Positions 31,902 to 40,398 of a DNA stretch of 64,000 bases are shown piece by piece (the first letter of the stretch is position 1; each line of letters opens with the position of its first letter). Source of the DNA: Bacillota bacterium (GTDB lineage: Bacteria; Bacillota; Clostridia; Acetivibrionales; DTU013); NCBI GenBank assembly GCA_023426125.1, contig JAFABI010000073.1:62001-126000 (forward strand), given 5' to 3'. A model generated the notes under the pieces. The model searched no databases. It saw only the letters and a list, made by a program, of their open reading frames with translations, and had not been told where the DNA came from. Position numbers and translations under genes: made by a program.

Positions 31902-33485
31902 TTACAGGTCATTTCCCGAATAGGAAAGGTTAAAGCTCTTGTTGATTAATGGGAAATCCGGCACGATGTTGCCATTGACGGCGTGACACAGCACCGGCCA
32001 GTTATAAAAGGACGGCGTGCGTATTTTGTACCTGAAAACCGTGTTGTTTTCACCTGACATCAACCAATGGCCATTTTCGCCTCTGGGGGATTCGGTAATT
32101 CCAAAGGCGCAGCAATAGGGGCTGACTTCCAGCAGGGCTTCGTTTTTCAAATCCTCCGCAGGCATGTTGTCAATGCATTGCCGTATGATGGATATAGACT
32201 CAAGAAGCTCCTCTGCCTTTACATTCATCCTGCAGTTCACATCCCCGTTATGGTGCAAAGGGATGGTAAACTTTATACCGGAGTAGGCAGCATAAGGAAA
32301 ATCTCGCCGTGCATCCCTGTCCATCCCTGCCGAGCGCCCCGCCGGACCCACCGCGTTTAAATCGACTGCCGTATCGTGTTTTATTACGCCGGTGTTTTCC
32401 ACTCTGTCAATGAGAAGGCTGTTGGATCTAATGATATCCATGGTTTCCCGGAATTCCGTTTCCAGCTTTTGCAGTGCCGATAGAAGCTGCTTTTCTTTTC
32501 CTTTGACAAAATCCCTCCGGACGCCGCCCGGCTTGATGGAGCTTCTCAAGAAGCGGCTGCCGGTGATCTCCTCGTTTAAAATCATGCACCAGCGACGCAT
32601 CATATTCAGCTGATAGGCGGCAAAGCTGTAGGCGACGTCAATACAAATGCCCGCAATATCTCCGAGATGGTTATAGATTCTTTCCAGCTCACACAGGATC
32701 GTCCGCGTATAATTTGCTTTTGCCTGCAATTCCTCCACTCCTGCCAGCTTTTCCAGCGCCAGGCAATAGGCAAGGGAGTTTGAGACCGTTTCATCGCCGG
32801 ATATCCGTTCCGACAGGAACAGCACCTTTTCAAAGCTCTGGTTTTCTGCAAGCTTTTCAATTCCCTTATGCACATAGTACAGCTTTGCTTCCAGGTTTAT
32901 GATGGGTTCTCCCGCCACACTGAACCGGAAATGCCCGGGCTCGATGATTCCGGCATGTACGGGGCCGACAGGTATTTCAAATACGCCTGTCCCTTCGATT
33001 CGTAAGAATTCCTGGGATCTGGCAACGAATTCCGGTTTTGCGGCCCTGTCGAAATCCTTTTTCAACGGATGCAGCCCCTCCGGCCAGTTTCCGTGGAAAA
33101 CCAGCTCCCTCGCGTCCGGATGCCCGTTGAAGACAATTCCGAACATGTCGGTAATTTCCCGCTCCAAAAGTGCCGCCGCCGGTATTTCCAAGCTTATTGA
33201 CGCCAGACCTGACGACGGGTCGGCTACCTTTGTCCTGAATATCACCACCGTTGCCGCCTTATTAATGGCAAAAGCGTAATAGACCCGGAAGCATTGGGCA
33301 AATGACCTCTCGTCCCCGGCAAATAAGGAAAGAAGCGAGCAATCGATATTTTTATAGAGGAAGCAGCAGACCTCAGATATATGCTCAGCCGCTACTTCAG
33401 CATATATTTCATAGCCGTTTACTTCAATCTGCGATATTTGTGTTGACAGGCTGTTTTGTAAAAAACCTATGATTTTCTCTGTCAT
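31902..33485 (-). CDS. Ehr/Hyf-like large subunit (NuoC-NuoD fusion) lacking all Ni-Fe ligands
   Basis: A 527-residue homologue of HyfG/HycE: a NuoC-like part (about 1-160, with EREITDMFGIVFNGHPDARE and PLKKDF) and a NuoD-like part (about 170-527, with GPVHAGIIEPGHFRF). In real group 4 hydrogenases the Ni-Fe centre is held by RxCGxC near the start of the D-part and DPCxxC at the C-terminus. Here these places read ERISGDETVSNS (residues 226-237) and FNLSYSGNDL (518-527, the extreme end). All four cysteines are missing, so it cannot bind Ni-Fe or make H2 in the known way. This is the mark of Ehr complexes. ATG with GGGGG upstream, 3 bp after the previous gene. Confidence 0.9.
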   Translation of the reverse strand: MTEKIIGFLQNSLSTQISQIEVNGYEIYAEVAAEHISEVCCFLYKNIDCSLLSLFAGDERSFAQCFRVYYAFAINKAATVVIFRTKVADPSSGLASISLEIPAAALLEREITDMFGIVFNGHPDARELVFHGNWPEGLHPLKKDFDRAAKPEFVARSQEFLRIEGTGVFEIPVGPVHAGIIEPGHFRFSVAGEPIINLEAKLYYVHKGIEKLAENQSFEKVLFLSERISGDETVSNSLAYCLALEKLAGVEELQAKANYTRTILCELERIYNHLGDIAGICIDVAYSFAAYQLNMMRRWCMILNEEITGSRFLRSSIKPGGVRRDFVKGKEKQLLSALQKLETEFRETMDIIRSNSLLIDRVENTGVIKHDTAVDLNAVGPAGRSAGMDRDARRDFPYAAYSGIKFTIPLHHNGDVNCRMNVKAEELLESISIIRQCIDNMPAEDLKNEALLEVSPYCCAFGITESPRGENGHWLMSGENNTVFRYKIRTPSFYNWPVLCHAVNGNIVPDFPLINKSFNLSYSGNDL

Positions 33486-33487
33486 AT

Positions 33488-34963
33488 TTACACCCCCAGG
33501 ATAACATCTCTGGCCGAATTTATCAGTTCTTTGAGGAAGGGCGGCAGGTAGAGCCCCGTTACTGCTATGATTGCCAGAATAATCAGCAGTACTGCCGGCG
33601 TAATCCGGTCCATCTCCCCTACCCCGTGATCCTTGTAAGGCTTCCCGAAAAACATTCCCAGCATTTGGGAAGCAAAGCCTGCAAAGATCAATACCAGAAA
33701 TAGAAGCAGAAGTCCGGCGGCAAGATATTTCCCCTCCCGGAAAGCGGAAATGGTGATACCCAGTTCACTGGTAAATATGCTGAAAGGCGGCATTCCCGTT
33801 ATGGCAAACAACCCCAGGAGAAATACCGTGCCCGTAACCGGCATGACCTTCATGATTCCCTGGATTTTGCCGATCTTTTTGGTATCATACTTCAGGTACA
33901 CATTCCCCGAGGCTGCAAATAACATGGATTTGGTAAGGGAATGGTTCAATATGTGGAACAGGGAAGCAAAAATACTGAGGGCCGAAGAAATTCCCAACCC
34001 CAACGCGATGATTCCCATATGTTCGATGCTGGAATAGGCCAGCGTCCGCTTAAAGTCCTTCTGCACCAGGATAAATATCGCGGCGAAGCCTACCGAAAGC
34101 AAGCCGAGAATCATCATCAGCCTGCCTGTATAAAGCGTATCGCCTATATTTTTGTTCACAATCGTCATCACCCGTATGATTCCATACATGGCGGTATTGA
34201 GCAAAACTCCCGAAAGCAGTGCGCTAACAGGCGAAGGTGCCTGGCTGTGGGCATCGGGAAGCCAGGTATGCATGGGAGCCAGGCCTACTTTGGTGCCGAA
34301 GCCCAGGAGAACAAACAAAAAGGCGATTTTCAGGATATTTGTATGCAGGCCGCCTGCGTGATCGTTCAAAAACTGCCAATTGAGACATTGCAGTTTATTT
34401 CCCAGGGAATTGAACGCCGAATAATAAAGCAGGACGATGCCGATCAGGGCAAAGGAAATTCCCACAGAGCAGATAATGATGTATTTCCATGCTGCTTCGA
34501 TGGATTTTTTATTGTTGTAAAAGCCTACAAGAAACGCCGATGCAAGCGTTGTCGCCTCGATGGATATCCACATGACTCCGATATTTTGCGTGATGGTGGT
34601 AAGGATCATGGTAAAGATGAAAAGATGGAGCAGGCAGTAGTACAGCTTGAGTCTTGCAAGATTTAAAAGGTTCCTTTTGTACTCCTCATTCATATACCCG
34701 ATGGAATATATGGATATCAGAAGACTGACCAGCGTCGTGGCAAAAAGGATCAGGCCGCTTAACGAATCGATATAAAATATCCCTCCCAGGAAATCAGAGG
34801 TTATTTTCCCCTGCTCCAGAACGGTTTTCAGGTTAAAGAGAGATACTGCAAACAAAATTGCAGTTCCAGCAGCATTTATTATATTGATTGTCTTTTTGCT
34901 TTCTCTTACCGTCCAGAAAAGCAGGCTTGTTGCTAACGGCACTACCAATAATAAAAACAGCAT
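33488..34963 (-). CDS. Ehr/Hyf-like complex: antiporter-like membrane subunit (HyfF type)
   Basis: A 491-residue polytopic protein of the NuoL/M/N-Mrp antiporter superfamily (proton-conducting complex I subunits), with about 13-14 hydrophobic segments. Key features include SIEATTLASAFLVGFYNNKKSIEAAWKY (conserved Glu and Lys in early helices), HTWLPDAHSQAPSPVSALLSGVLLNTAMYG (the signature loop-helix), and HILNHSLTKSMLFAASGN with its lysine. It most resembles HyfF. It would move H+ or Na+ across the cytoplasmic membrane when electrons flow through the soluble arm. I use the ATG at 34963 with GAGGGG in the end of the upstream gene; a TTG at 34969 is in frame. Confidence 0.9.
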   Translation of the reverse strand: MLFLLLVVPLATSLLFWTVRESKKTINIINAAGTAILFAVSLFNLKTVLEQGKITSDFLGGIFYIDSLSGLILFATTLVSLLISIYSIGYMNEEYKRNLLNLARLKLYYCLLHLFIFTMILTTITQNIGVMWISIEATTLASAFLVGFYNNKKSIEAAWKYIIICSVGISFALIGIVLLYYSAFNSLGNKLQCLNWQFLNDHAGGLHTNILKIAFLFVLLGFGTKVGLAPMHTWLPDAHSQAPSPVSALLSGVLLNTAMYGIIRVMTIVNKNIGDTLYTGRLMMILGLLSVGFAAIFILVQKDFKRTLAYSSIEHMGIIALGLGISSALSIFASLFHILNHSLTKSMLFAASGNVYLKYDTKKIGKIQGIMKVMPVTGTVFLLGLFAITGMPPFSIFTSELGITISAFREGKYLAAGLLLLFLVLIFAGFASQMLGMFFGKPYKDHGVGEMDRITPAVLLIILAIIAVTGLYLPPFLKELINSARDVILGV

Positions 34964-34965
34964 TG

Positions 34966-35634
34966 TCAACCCCTCAGATTCCTAAGTTTGTTTATATCAA
35001 TATGTTCAAAGGTCTCGTTGATCCTGAAAACAAAAATGCCCATAATCAATACCGCTGTAAGAAGATCGAAGAAAATACCGAATTCCACGATCATCGGCAT
35101 GCCTGAAGTAAGCAGGATGGCCGTCAAAAATGTTCCGTTTTCCAGTACGAGAAAGCCAATGATCTGCCCGATGGCTTTCTTTCTGCTGATCATGAAAAAC
35201 AGGCCGATGAGGATGACGGAAACGGACTGGACCGTGAAGCTCCCATTATAGCCGTTGCTCAGCTCCGGTATTTTTGAGACGACATACCAGGTAAAAATCA
35301 CCAGGCCGCAGCAAATAATGATGGATATTGGAATGTTGATGAAAAAGTCCTTTTCAACCTTGTATTCAACCCGCACAGATATCCTTTTCAGCATTGACGG
35401 TATGTAGATGACTTTAAACACCACTGTAAGAAGGAAGATGATAAAGATCCCTTCCAGCCTGTTTTCCTCAACAAGGTAATAAATACTGAATATGGCGGCA
35501 ATGGCGGCAAGGATCGCCGATTGTATCCTGAAAGCCTTAATGTATGACATGATCCTTTTGGATGCGACCAGTGAAAATGCCGAGATTAAAATGCCGATGG
35601 AAAAGATGTTCAAAAGCGGATCCAGTTTATCCAT
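34966..35634 (-). CDS. Ehr/Hyf-like complex: HyfE-type (NuoK-related) membrane subunit
   Basis: A 222-residue protein with six to seven hydrophobic segments, similar to HyfE of hydrogenase-4. The C-terminal half (VSVILIGLFFMISRKKAIGQIIGFLVLENGTFLTAILLTSGMPMIVEFGIFFDLLTAVLIMGIFVFRI) resembles NuoK, with a Glu in LVLENG and another in MIVEFG at helix positions used for proton passage. It is tightly packed between the HyfC and HyfF genes (2 bp gaps), with GGGAGG before its ATG. HyfE marks the Hyf/Ehr type and is not found in simple Ech or Hyc complexes, which helps the classification. Confidence 0.88.
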   Translation of the reverse strand: MDKLDPLLNIFSIGILISAFSLVASKRIMSYIKAFRIQSAILAAIAAIFSIYYLVEENRLEGIFIIFLLTVVFKVIYIPSMLKRISVRVEYKVEKDFFINIPISIIICCGLVIFTWYVVSKIPELSNGYNGSFTVQSVSVILIGLFFMISRKKAIGQIIGFLVLENGTFLTAILLTSGMPMIVEFGIFFDLLTAVLIMGIFVFRINETFEHIDINKLRNLRG

Positions 35635-35636
35635 TT

Positions 35637-36587
35637 CTACCTCCCAAATACAAATCTTGACATAAAGCCCAGCAGCGCCAGGATGAATGCCAGCGCAGCC
35701 AGGTTCGGCACGCTGAACAGCCTGAGCTTTACCGTATTTATCTCAATAATGGCGATGGCCACCGTAATTACGATAACCTTCGCAAGATAGATCAAAACGG
35801 GGAATACCAATCCCAATTCCGGAACAGCCGTATTGCCGAAAGGCAAAAACACATTTGCCATGATGGTGATAAAAATCAATTGTTTCAACGACGCTCCATA
35901 TTCCATAAGGGCAAGGTATCTGCCCGAGTACTCCAGAATCATCGCCTCATGGACCATCGTAAGCTCCAGATGCGTTGAAGGGTCATCTACGGGGATCCGG
36001 GCTGTTTCCGCAAGGATAATGATGAACATGGCAGCCAGAAGCAGCAGATAAACCGGATTGAGTACGCCTATCCCCAGCTTTCCGCAACCTTCATAGATGG
36101 CACGGAAGGCGGTGGAACCGGCTTGAGAGCTTAGCCCCAGGGTAAATACCGTTATGATGAGCGAAGGCTCGATGAGTGAAGAAATCATCATTTCACGGCT
36201 TGAGCCCATCCCTCCGAAGGTGCTGCCTGTATCCAGACCGGAAAGGGTAAGAAAAAACCTGCCCAGGGCAAGCAAATACACCACCAGGATTGCATCTCCG
36301 ATGAACCCGAAGGAAAAAAGCTGCGGAACCACAGGGATAAAAATAAAAGCGGTGATTGCGGTGATAAAGTATACATACGGCGCTGCAATGAATATCCAGG
36401 AAGTATGCTGCGATATTACCATATCTTTCTTAAACAGCTTAATAAGATCAAAATAAAGCTGTAAAAGGGGCGCACCCTTCCTGTGCTGGATCACTGCCTT
36501 TATTTTTCTGATGATGCCGTTGAGCAGGGGCGCCACCAGCAGCACCAGAATTATTTGTAAAAACATATTACCAAACTGATTCAACAT
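35637..36587 (-). CDS. Ehr/Hyf-like complex: NuoH/HyfC-type membrane subunit
   Basis: A 316-residue membrane protein, homologue of NuoH/HyfC/EchB, that couples the soluble arm to the membrane arm. Eight or so hydrophobic segments. Conserved pieces: RRIK-type start (GIIRKIKAVIQHRKGAPLLQLYFDLIKLFKK), GMGSSREMMISSLIEP, and ETARIPVDDPSTHLELTMVHEAMILEYSGRYLA, the acidic loop near the quinone or electron site in complex I. ATG with GGGAG upstream. A large intrinsic-terminator hairpin lies in the 134 bp between it and the HyfB-type gene. Confidence 0.92.
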   Translation of the reverse strand: MLNQFGNMFLQIILVLLVAPLLNGIIRKIKAVIQHRKGAPLLQLYFDLIKLFKKDMVISQHTSWIFIAAPYVYFITAITAFIFIPVVPQLFSFGFIGDAILVVYLLALGRFFLTLSGLDTGSTFGGMGSSREMMISSLIEPSLIITVFTLGLSSQAGSTAFRAIYEGCGKLGIGVLNPVYLLLLAAMFIIILAETARIPVDDPSTHLELTMVHEAMILEYSGRYLALMEYGASLKQLIFITIMANVFLPFGNTAVPELGLVFPVLIYLAKVIVITVAIAIIEINTVKLRLFSVPNLAALAFILALLGFMSRFVFGR

Positions 36588-36631
36588 CTGTTCATCTCCC
36601 GTATTCCTGCGATCTGCACCTTGGTATCGTT

Positions 36632-36704
36632 AAAAAAAAACTTCCGCTAATCTTTTACGGGGAACTCCACTAACCGCTCCATTCCCCATAAAAGAAGCGG
36701 AAGT
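36632..36704 (-). terminator. Strong intrinsic terminator inside the Ehr operon
   Basis: Minus strand: ACTTCCGCT-TCTTTTAYGGGGAA pairs over about 22 bp with TTCCCCGTAAAAGA-(TT)-AGCGGAAGT, followed by nine T. The loop is about 17 nt. A T-run on the other strand makes it look bidirectional. It lies between the first and second gene of the operon. Confidence 0.8.
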
Positions 36705-36721
36705 AATTTTTTTGCCGAACC

Positions 36722-38773
36722 TTAACTGACGACATAATAGACAAGCATCAGCAGTATCGTTATGAAGATATAAAGCAGGTAAGTATGAATACTTCCGGTT
36801 TGTATGGTAAACCGGGCTTTCCTTGCAAAGTTTACAATTTTTTTCGTCAACGGATTATAGAAATATTTTTCAATCACCGAAAGGGTGGAAACATTATATT
36901 TTGCAGCCTTAACAAAGTAAGGCGGGATCCCCTCCTCCACCTTGAAGTCCCGTTGCGGCTTAAAAATACTCCGGAATACTATTCTCGCAGGTTTTGAGAA
37001 ACCCGTGGACGAATACTGCATTTCAGCGCCGGGATTTTTAGCATATCCGCAGTCCCAGGTACCATATTTTCTGGTTTTCGATTTTGATGAAACCAATAAT
37101 ATAATAAAAGCAAGAATGGAAAATAGCAGCAGGGCAATCAGTAAAAGTCCTAAAGGAGAAATTGATAGATTGGCGGTATTAAGAGGATAGAGGATGAAGC
37201 TGGAAAAACCGCTTACATTATCAAGAATACCGGCGCCAAAAATCTGTACGTTGACGGGGTCCAGAAGCTTTATAAATAGTGACGGCAAAATCCCCAAAAA
37301 GATACACGCAGCAGTCAGGACGCCCATACCTGCAATCATTGGCCTGTTCACCTCAACGGCATCAGCCGCGTGAGGCGTTCTGGGTAAGGCCAGAAAGGAG
37401 ATGCCGAAGACCTTTACGAAGCAGTAAGCCGCCAATGCTCCTGCAAGGGCCAGCAATGCGGCTGAAATAAGGATGATAAGATTGGAAATAGTATTTCCTG
37501 AATCAATTCCAAGGAACATGGACTGATAGATCAGCCATTCACTCACAAACCCATTAAACGGCGGTATTGCACAGATGGATAAAGACGCCGCTAAAAAGAA
37601 AATCCCCGTATAGGGCATTTTCTTGATTAAGCCGCCAAGCTTTTCCATGTCCTTTGTACCTGTCGCAAAGTGAATTGAACCGGCGCCGAGAAACAGCAAG
37701 CCTTTAAACACCGAATGATTAAAAGTGTGAAATAAAGCTGCTGCAAGGGAAAGCGCGGCAAGGGTATAATTCCGGTTTGCAGAACCAATGGCGCATAATC
37801 CGACGCCCATAAGTATTATGCCTATATTCTCTATACTGGAGTAAGCAAGGAGTCTTTTTATGTTGTTCTCCATTAATGCGAAAGCGACGCCCAGAACTGT
37901 TGAGGCAGCGCCAACCGCCAATAGCACCACTCCCCACCAGGAAAGCTCCGGTGACAGTATTTCCAGCACGAACCTTATGATCCCATAGATCGCTGTCTTG
38001 ATCATCACTCCGGACATCAGGGCTGAAACATTGCTGGGTGCAGCTGGATGAGCATATGGCAGCCATATATGCAAGGGAATGATGCCGGCCTTGGTGCCGA
38101 ATCCTATTAAGAACAGGATGAAAATCAAACTTTTGGAAGGACCGGGAATCAAAGACGGGTCGATCAGATGGATCGCAGTCTCTCCGGTAAATTTGTACAA
38201 CAGCATAAATGCGGCCATAATAAATGCCGTCCCGATATGTGTCATTACAATATAAATCAGGCCTGCCTTTTGAACTTCTTTTTTCTCGTTTTCAAAAACC
38301 ACCAGGAAGTATGACACCAGGGACATGATCTCCCAGAATACAAGGAACAGGAATATCTGGCCGGAAGTAACCACAAGAAGCATTGAAGCTGCAAATAGAT
38401 TATACAAAGCTCCAAGCAAAGCCGTATTTCTTTTGTTCTCATAATGCTTGACATAACCGAAGGAATAAATGGATACAACAAGGGTTAGGAAGGATATCAG
38501 GAGAATAAAGAAAGCGGAAAGATTATCAAGAACAAAACTTATCTTTAAAAATTCGATATGTGTGGTTAATTCCAGATGGACCGGGTGATCGATGCGATTG
38601 GTCAGTTTCAAAAGGGATACGGTCAAGCCGCAAACTGAGGCCAATATCGCTGTGGTATAGGAAATAAACTTGTTTACGCTTAGTCTTGAATGGAAAAATA
38701 ATGTTAAAATGGCTCCAATAAAAAAAAGAATCAATCCGGTGAAGAATATGTATAAAACTGCCGAATCCGGCAT
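36722..38773 (-). CDS. Ehr/Hyf-like complex: large antiporter-like subunit (HyfB type)
   Basis: A 683-residue polytopic protein of the NuoL/HyfB type, first gene of the operon. It has the antiporter core (about residues 60-480) with LFLVFWEIMSLVSYFLVVFE, HIWLPYAHPAAPSNVSALMSGVMIKTAIYG and HTFNHSVFKGLLFLGAGSIHFATGTKDMEKLGGL, plus a C-terminal extension (about 560-683) with an amphipathic stretch and a last transmembrane segment, as in HyfB, where a lateral helix spans the membrane arm. ATG at 38773 with GGGGGG upstream. A good sigma-A promoter lies just before. Second ion-translocating unit besides the HyfF-type one. Confidence 0.92.
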   Translation of the reverse strand: MPDSAVLYIFFTGLILFFIGAILTLFFHSRLSVNKFISYTTAILASVCGLTVSLLKLTNRIDHPVHLELTTHIEFLKISFVLDNLSAFFILLISFLTLVVSIYSFGYVKHYENKRNTALLGALYNLFAASMLLVVTSGQIFLFLVFWEIMSLVSYFLVVFENEKKEVQKAGLIYIVMTHIGTAFIMAAFMLLYKFTGETAIHLIDPSLIPGPSKSLIFILFLIGFGTKAGIIPLHIWLPYAHPAAPSNVSALMSGVMIKTAIYGIIRFVLEILSPELSWWGVVLLAVGAASTVLGVAFALMENNIKRLLAYSSIENIGIILMGVGLCAIGSANRNYTLAALSLAAALFHTFNHSVFKGLLFLGAGSIHFATGTKDMEKLGGLIKKMPYTGIFFLAASLSICAIPPFNGFVSEWLIYQSMFLGIDSGNTISNLIILISAALLALAGALAAYCFVKVFGISFLALPRTPHAADAVEVNRPMIAGMGVLTAACIFLGILPSLFIKLLDPVNVQIFGAGILDNVSGFSSFILYPLNTANLSISPLGLLLIALLLFSILAFIILLVSSKSKTRKYGTWDCGYAKNPGAEMQYSSTGFSKPARIVFRSIFKPQRDFKVEEGIPPYFVKAAKYNVSTLSVIEKYFYNPLTKKIVNFARKARFTIQTGSIHTYLLYIFITILLMLVYYVVS

Positions 38774-38806
38774 TTTCAGACCCCCCAAATGGCAATATCA
38801 GCTATA

Positions 38807-38835
38807 ATATTACAACTTTCGATTTGGGTTGTCAA
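38807..38835 (-). promoter_or_regulatory. Sigma-A promoter of the Ehr operon
   Basis: Minus strand TTGACA (38830-38835), 17 bp, TAATAT (38807-38812), about 34 bp before the HyfB-type start codon. No operator was recognised. Confidence 0.75.
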
Positions 38836-38860
38836 ATCATTCTTTTATGCAGACGTGTTT

Positions 38861-39145
38861 TCACATCCGGGGCACAAGCAGTTGTTCCCCGGCGTAGATA
38901 CTGCTGGCTTCAAGATTATTTGCCTTTTTGATGGCGTGGATAAGTTTGCGTATATCCCCGCTTTTATTGTATTTTTGTGCGATTGTCCATAAAGTATCCC
39001 CGCTTTTGACCGTAATGGTCTCATATTGCCTTCCTTCGTAGCCATATACCGACGAGGCAAAAAATACAGTGCTTATAACAATTGCCAATGCAGTCACCAG
39101 GGAAAAGAAACGTTTTTTGTTTTTCAACACATAGTGCTTTTTCAT
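38861..39145 (-). CDS. yneA: LysM protein, YneA-like SOS cell-division inhibitor
   Basis: A 94-residue protein: basic start, one transmembrane or signal segment (about residues 13-35) and a C-terminal LysM domain (ETITVKSGDTLWTIAQKYNKSGDIRKLIHAIKKANNL..IYAGEQLLVPRM). In Bacillus, YneA has the same plan, sits divergent to lexA, and delays division during the SOS response. The same arrangement here, with a LexA box exactly between -35 and -10, supports that role. ATG at 39145 with GGAGG 8 bp upstream. Plain LysM cell-wall proteins would look similar, so the function is by context. Confidence 0.8.
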   Translation of the reverse strand: MKKHYVLKNKKRFFSLVTALAIVISTVFFASSVYGYEGRQYETITVKSGDTLWTIAQKYNKSGDIRKLIHAIKKANNLEASSIYAGEQLLVPRM

Positions 39146-39162
39146 AATACAGGCCTCCACAT

Positions 39163-39176
39163 GGAACATTTGTTCT
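39163..39176. promoter_or_regulatory. LexA box 1 (yneA leader)
   Basis: GGAACATTTGTTCT, close to the Gram-positive LexA consensus CGAACRNRYGTTYG; lies between the yneA promoter and its ribosome binding site. Confidence 0.8.
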
Positions 39177-39183
39177 GTAGTTT

Positions 39184-39212
39184 ATTCTATACGAACATTC
39201 GTTCCCTGTCAA
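39184..39212 (-). promoter_or_regulatory. yneA promoter with LexA box 2 in the spacer
   Basis: Minus strand TTGACA (39207-39212), 17 bp, TAGAAT (39184-39189). LexA box 2, CGAACATTCGTTCC at 39192-39205, fills the spacer. Confidence 0.8.
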
Positions 39213-39221
39213 GATATTTTT

Positions 39222-39260
39222 CGAACATTTGTTTGACTTTTTAGAAATATTTGCTATAAT
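39222..39260 (+). promoter_or_regulatory. lexA promoter with LexA box 3 over the -35
   Basis: CGAACATTTGTTTG (39222-39235) overlaps the -35 TTGACT (39233-39238); 16 bp on is TATAAT (39255-39260). LexA would repress its own gene here. Confidence 0.85.
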
Positions 39261-39292
39261 AGTGGTAGAAGAGTGAATGAGAGGTGTTACTT

Positions 39293-39952
39293 ATGCAAAA
39301 AAAGCTTTCTGAAAAGCAGCAACAGATCCTGGATTTTGTCAACAGCCAGGTTGAAGCGAAAGGATATCCGCCATCCGTAAGGGAAATCTGCAGTGCCGTC
39401 GGCTTCAAATCCACGTCCACCGTTCACAGCTATCTTGAAAAGCTTGAAAAAAGCGGTCTCATCATAAAGGATGCCACCAAGCCCAGAGCACTGAAAGTTA
39501 TAGGCGGAGGTAAAAAGTCCCATCCGTCATCCAACGGCAATGCTGCCGGTTCCAAGGATTATTATTCAAGGAAAGAGCTTGTCGATATACCCATCATTGG
39601 CAAAGTAACCGCTGGTCTCCCTATACTGGCGGTAGAAAATGTCGAAGATACTTTCCCGCTTCCCGTCGATTTTGTTCAAAACTCTACGGCCTTTATGCTG
39701 AAGGTACAGGGAGACAGCATGGTGGAAGCCGGAATTCTTGACAGGGATCTTGTGCTTGTCAAGCAGCAATCCACCGCCAATAACGGCGAAATCGTAGTCG
39801 CCCTTATTAATGATGAAGCAACGGTAAAGACCTTCTACAAGGAAAAGGGCCATGTCAGGCTTCAGCCTCAGAATCAGTACATGGATCCCATCATTGTTAA
39901 AGAAAATCTCGCAATATTAGGCAAGGTCATAGGAGTGTTCAGAAGGCTTTGA
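39293..39952 (+). CDS. lexA: SOS repressor LexA
   Basis: A 219-residue repressor/self-cleaving protease. Residues 1-70 form the winged helix (EKQQQILDFVNSQVEAKGYPPSVREICSAVGFKSTSTVHSYLEKL). The cleavage site is A107-G108 (VTAGLP), and the Ser-Lys dyad is S142 (GDSMVEAG) and K179 (ATVKTFYKE). RecA filaments trigger self-cleavage after DNA damage. ATG at 39293 has GAGAGG 8 bp upstream; an in-frame GTG at 39284 overlaps this site. Divergent from yneA with three LexA boxes between. A strong bidirectional terminator follows. Confidence 0.97.
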   Translation: MQKKLSEKQQQILDFVNSQVEAKGYPPSVREICSAVGFKSTSTVHSYLEKLEKSGLIIKDATKPRALKVIGGGKKSHPSSNGNAAGSKDYYSRKELVDIPIIGKVTAGLPILAVENVEDTFPLPVDFVQNSTAFMLKVQGDSMVEAGILDRDLVLVKQQSTANNGEIVVALINDEATVKTFYKEKGHVRLQPQNQYMDPIIVKENLAILGKVIGVFRRL

Positions 39953-40000
39953 TCAAAACGAATAGCTCCGCTTGATAGAAAGGGAATGTCCACTTTTGAA

Positions 40001-40039
40001 AATGAAAAAAGAACCTTCGCCAAGGCTCTTTTTTCATTT
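40001..40039. terminator. Bidirectional terminator between lexA and hfq
   Basis: AATGAAAAAAGAACCTT and AAGGCTCTTTTTTCATT form a long stem with A and T runs on both sides, serving convergent lexA and hfq. Just before it GGGAATGTCC..TTTTGAAAA looks like a decayed family D end. Confidence 0.8.
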
Positions 40040-40058
40040 ATAATGTATTAATTATGTA

Positions 40059-40301
40059 TTATTCCTTATTGTTGTCGTTAAAGATGAAATTTACTACTTT
40101 CATTGGACTGATGGTAGAAATAGCATGCTTGTAGACCAACTGCTGTTTACCTTCCGTGTCCAGCACTACTGTAAAATTATCGAAACCCTTCACCATTCCC
40201 TTAAGCTGAAAACCATTGGTAAGATAAATCGTAACAGCAATGTGTTCTTTTCTTACCTGATTCAGGAATACATCCTGCAAATTAATATTCGCCTTGTTCA
40301 C
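40059..40301 (-). CDS. hfq: RNA chaperone Hfq
   Basis: An 80-residue Sm-like protein that forms a hexamer and helps small RNAs and mRNAs. Sm1 (NLQDVFLNQVRKEHIAVTIYLTNGFQLKGMVKGFDNFTVVLD) and Sm2 (QQLVYKHAISTISP, the usual YKHAIS) are plain. The GTG at 40301 has AAGGAGG 8 bp upstream; this gives the standard N-terminus before NLQDVFLNQ. Last of miaB-ylbF-mutS-mutL-miaA-hfq. Presence of Hfq fits a genome in which many intergenic structured repeats may be transcribed. Confidence 0.96.
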   Translation of the reverse strand: MNKANINLQDVFLNQVRKEHIAVTIYLTNGFQLKGMVKGFDNFTVVLDTEGKQQLVYKHAISTISPMKVVNFIFNDNNKE

Positions 40302-40398
40302 CCAAATATCCTCCTTAACCCTATTGTATATCAATAAATCCTAAAATTAAACATTAGCTTGTCTGCATCTTTAGCTTGTCTACTTCTTTAATATCATT

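Noticed and set aside
31902..33485. True group 4 [NiFe] hydrogenase
   Set aside because: The four cysteines of the Ni-Fe site are all absent.
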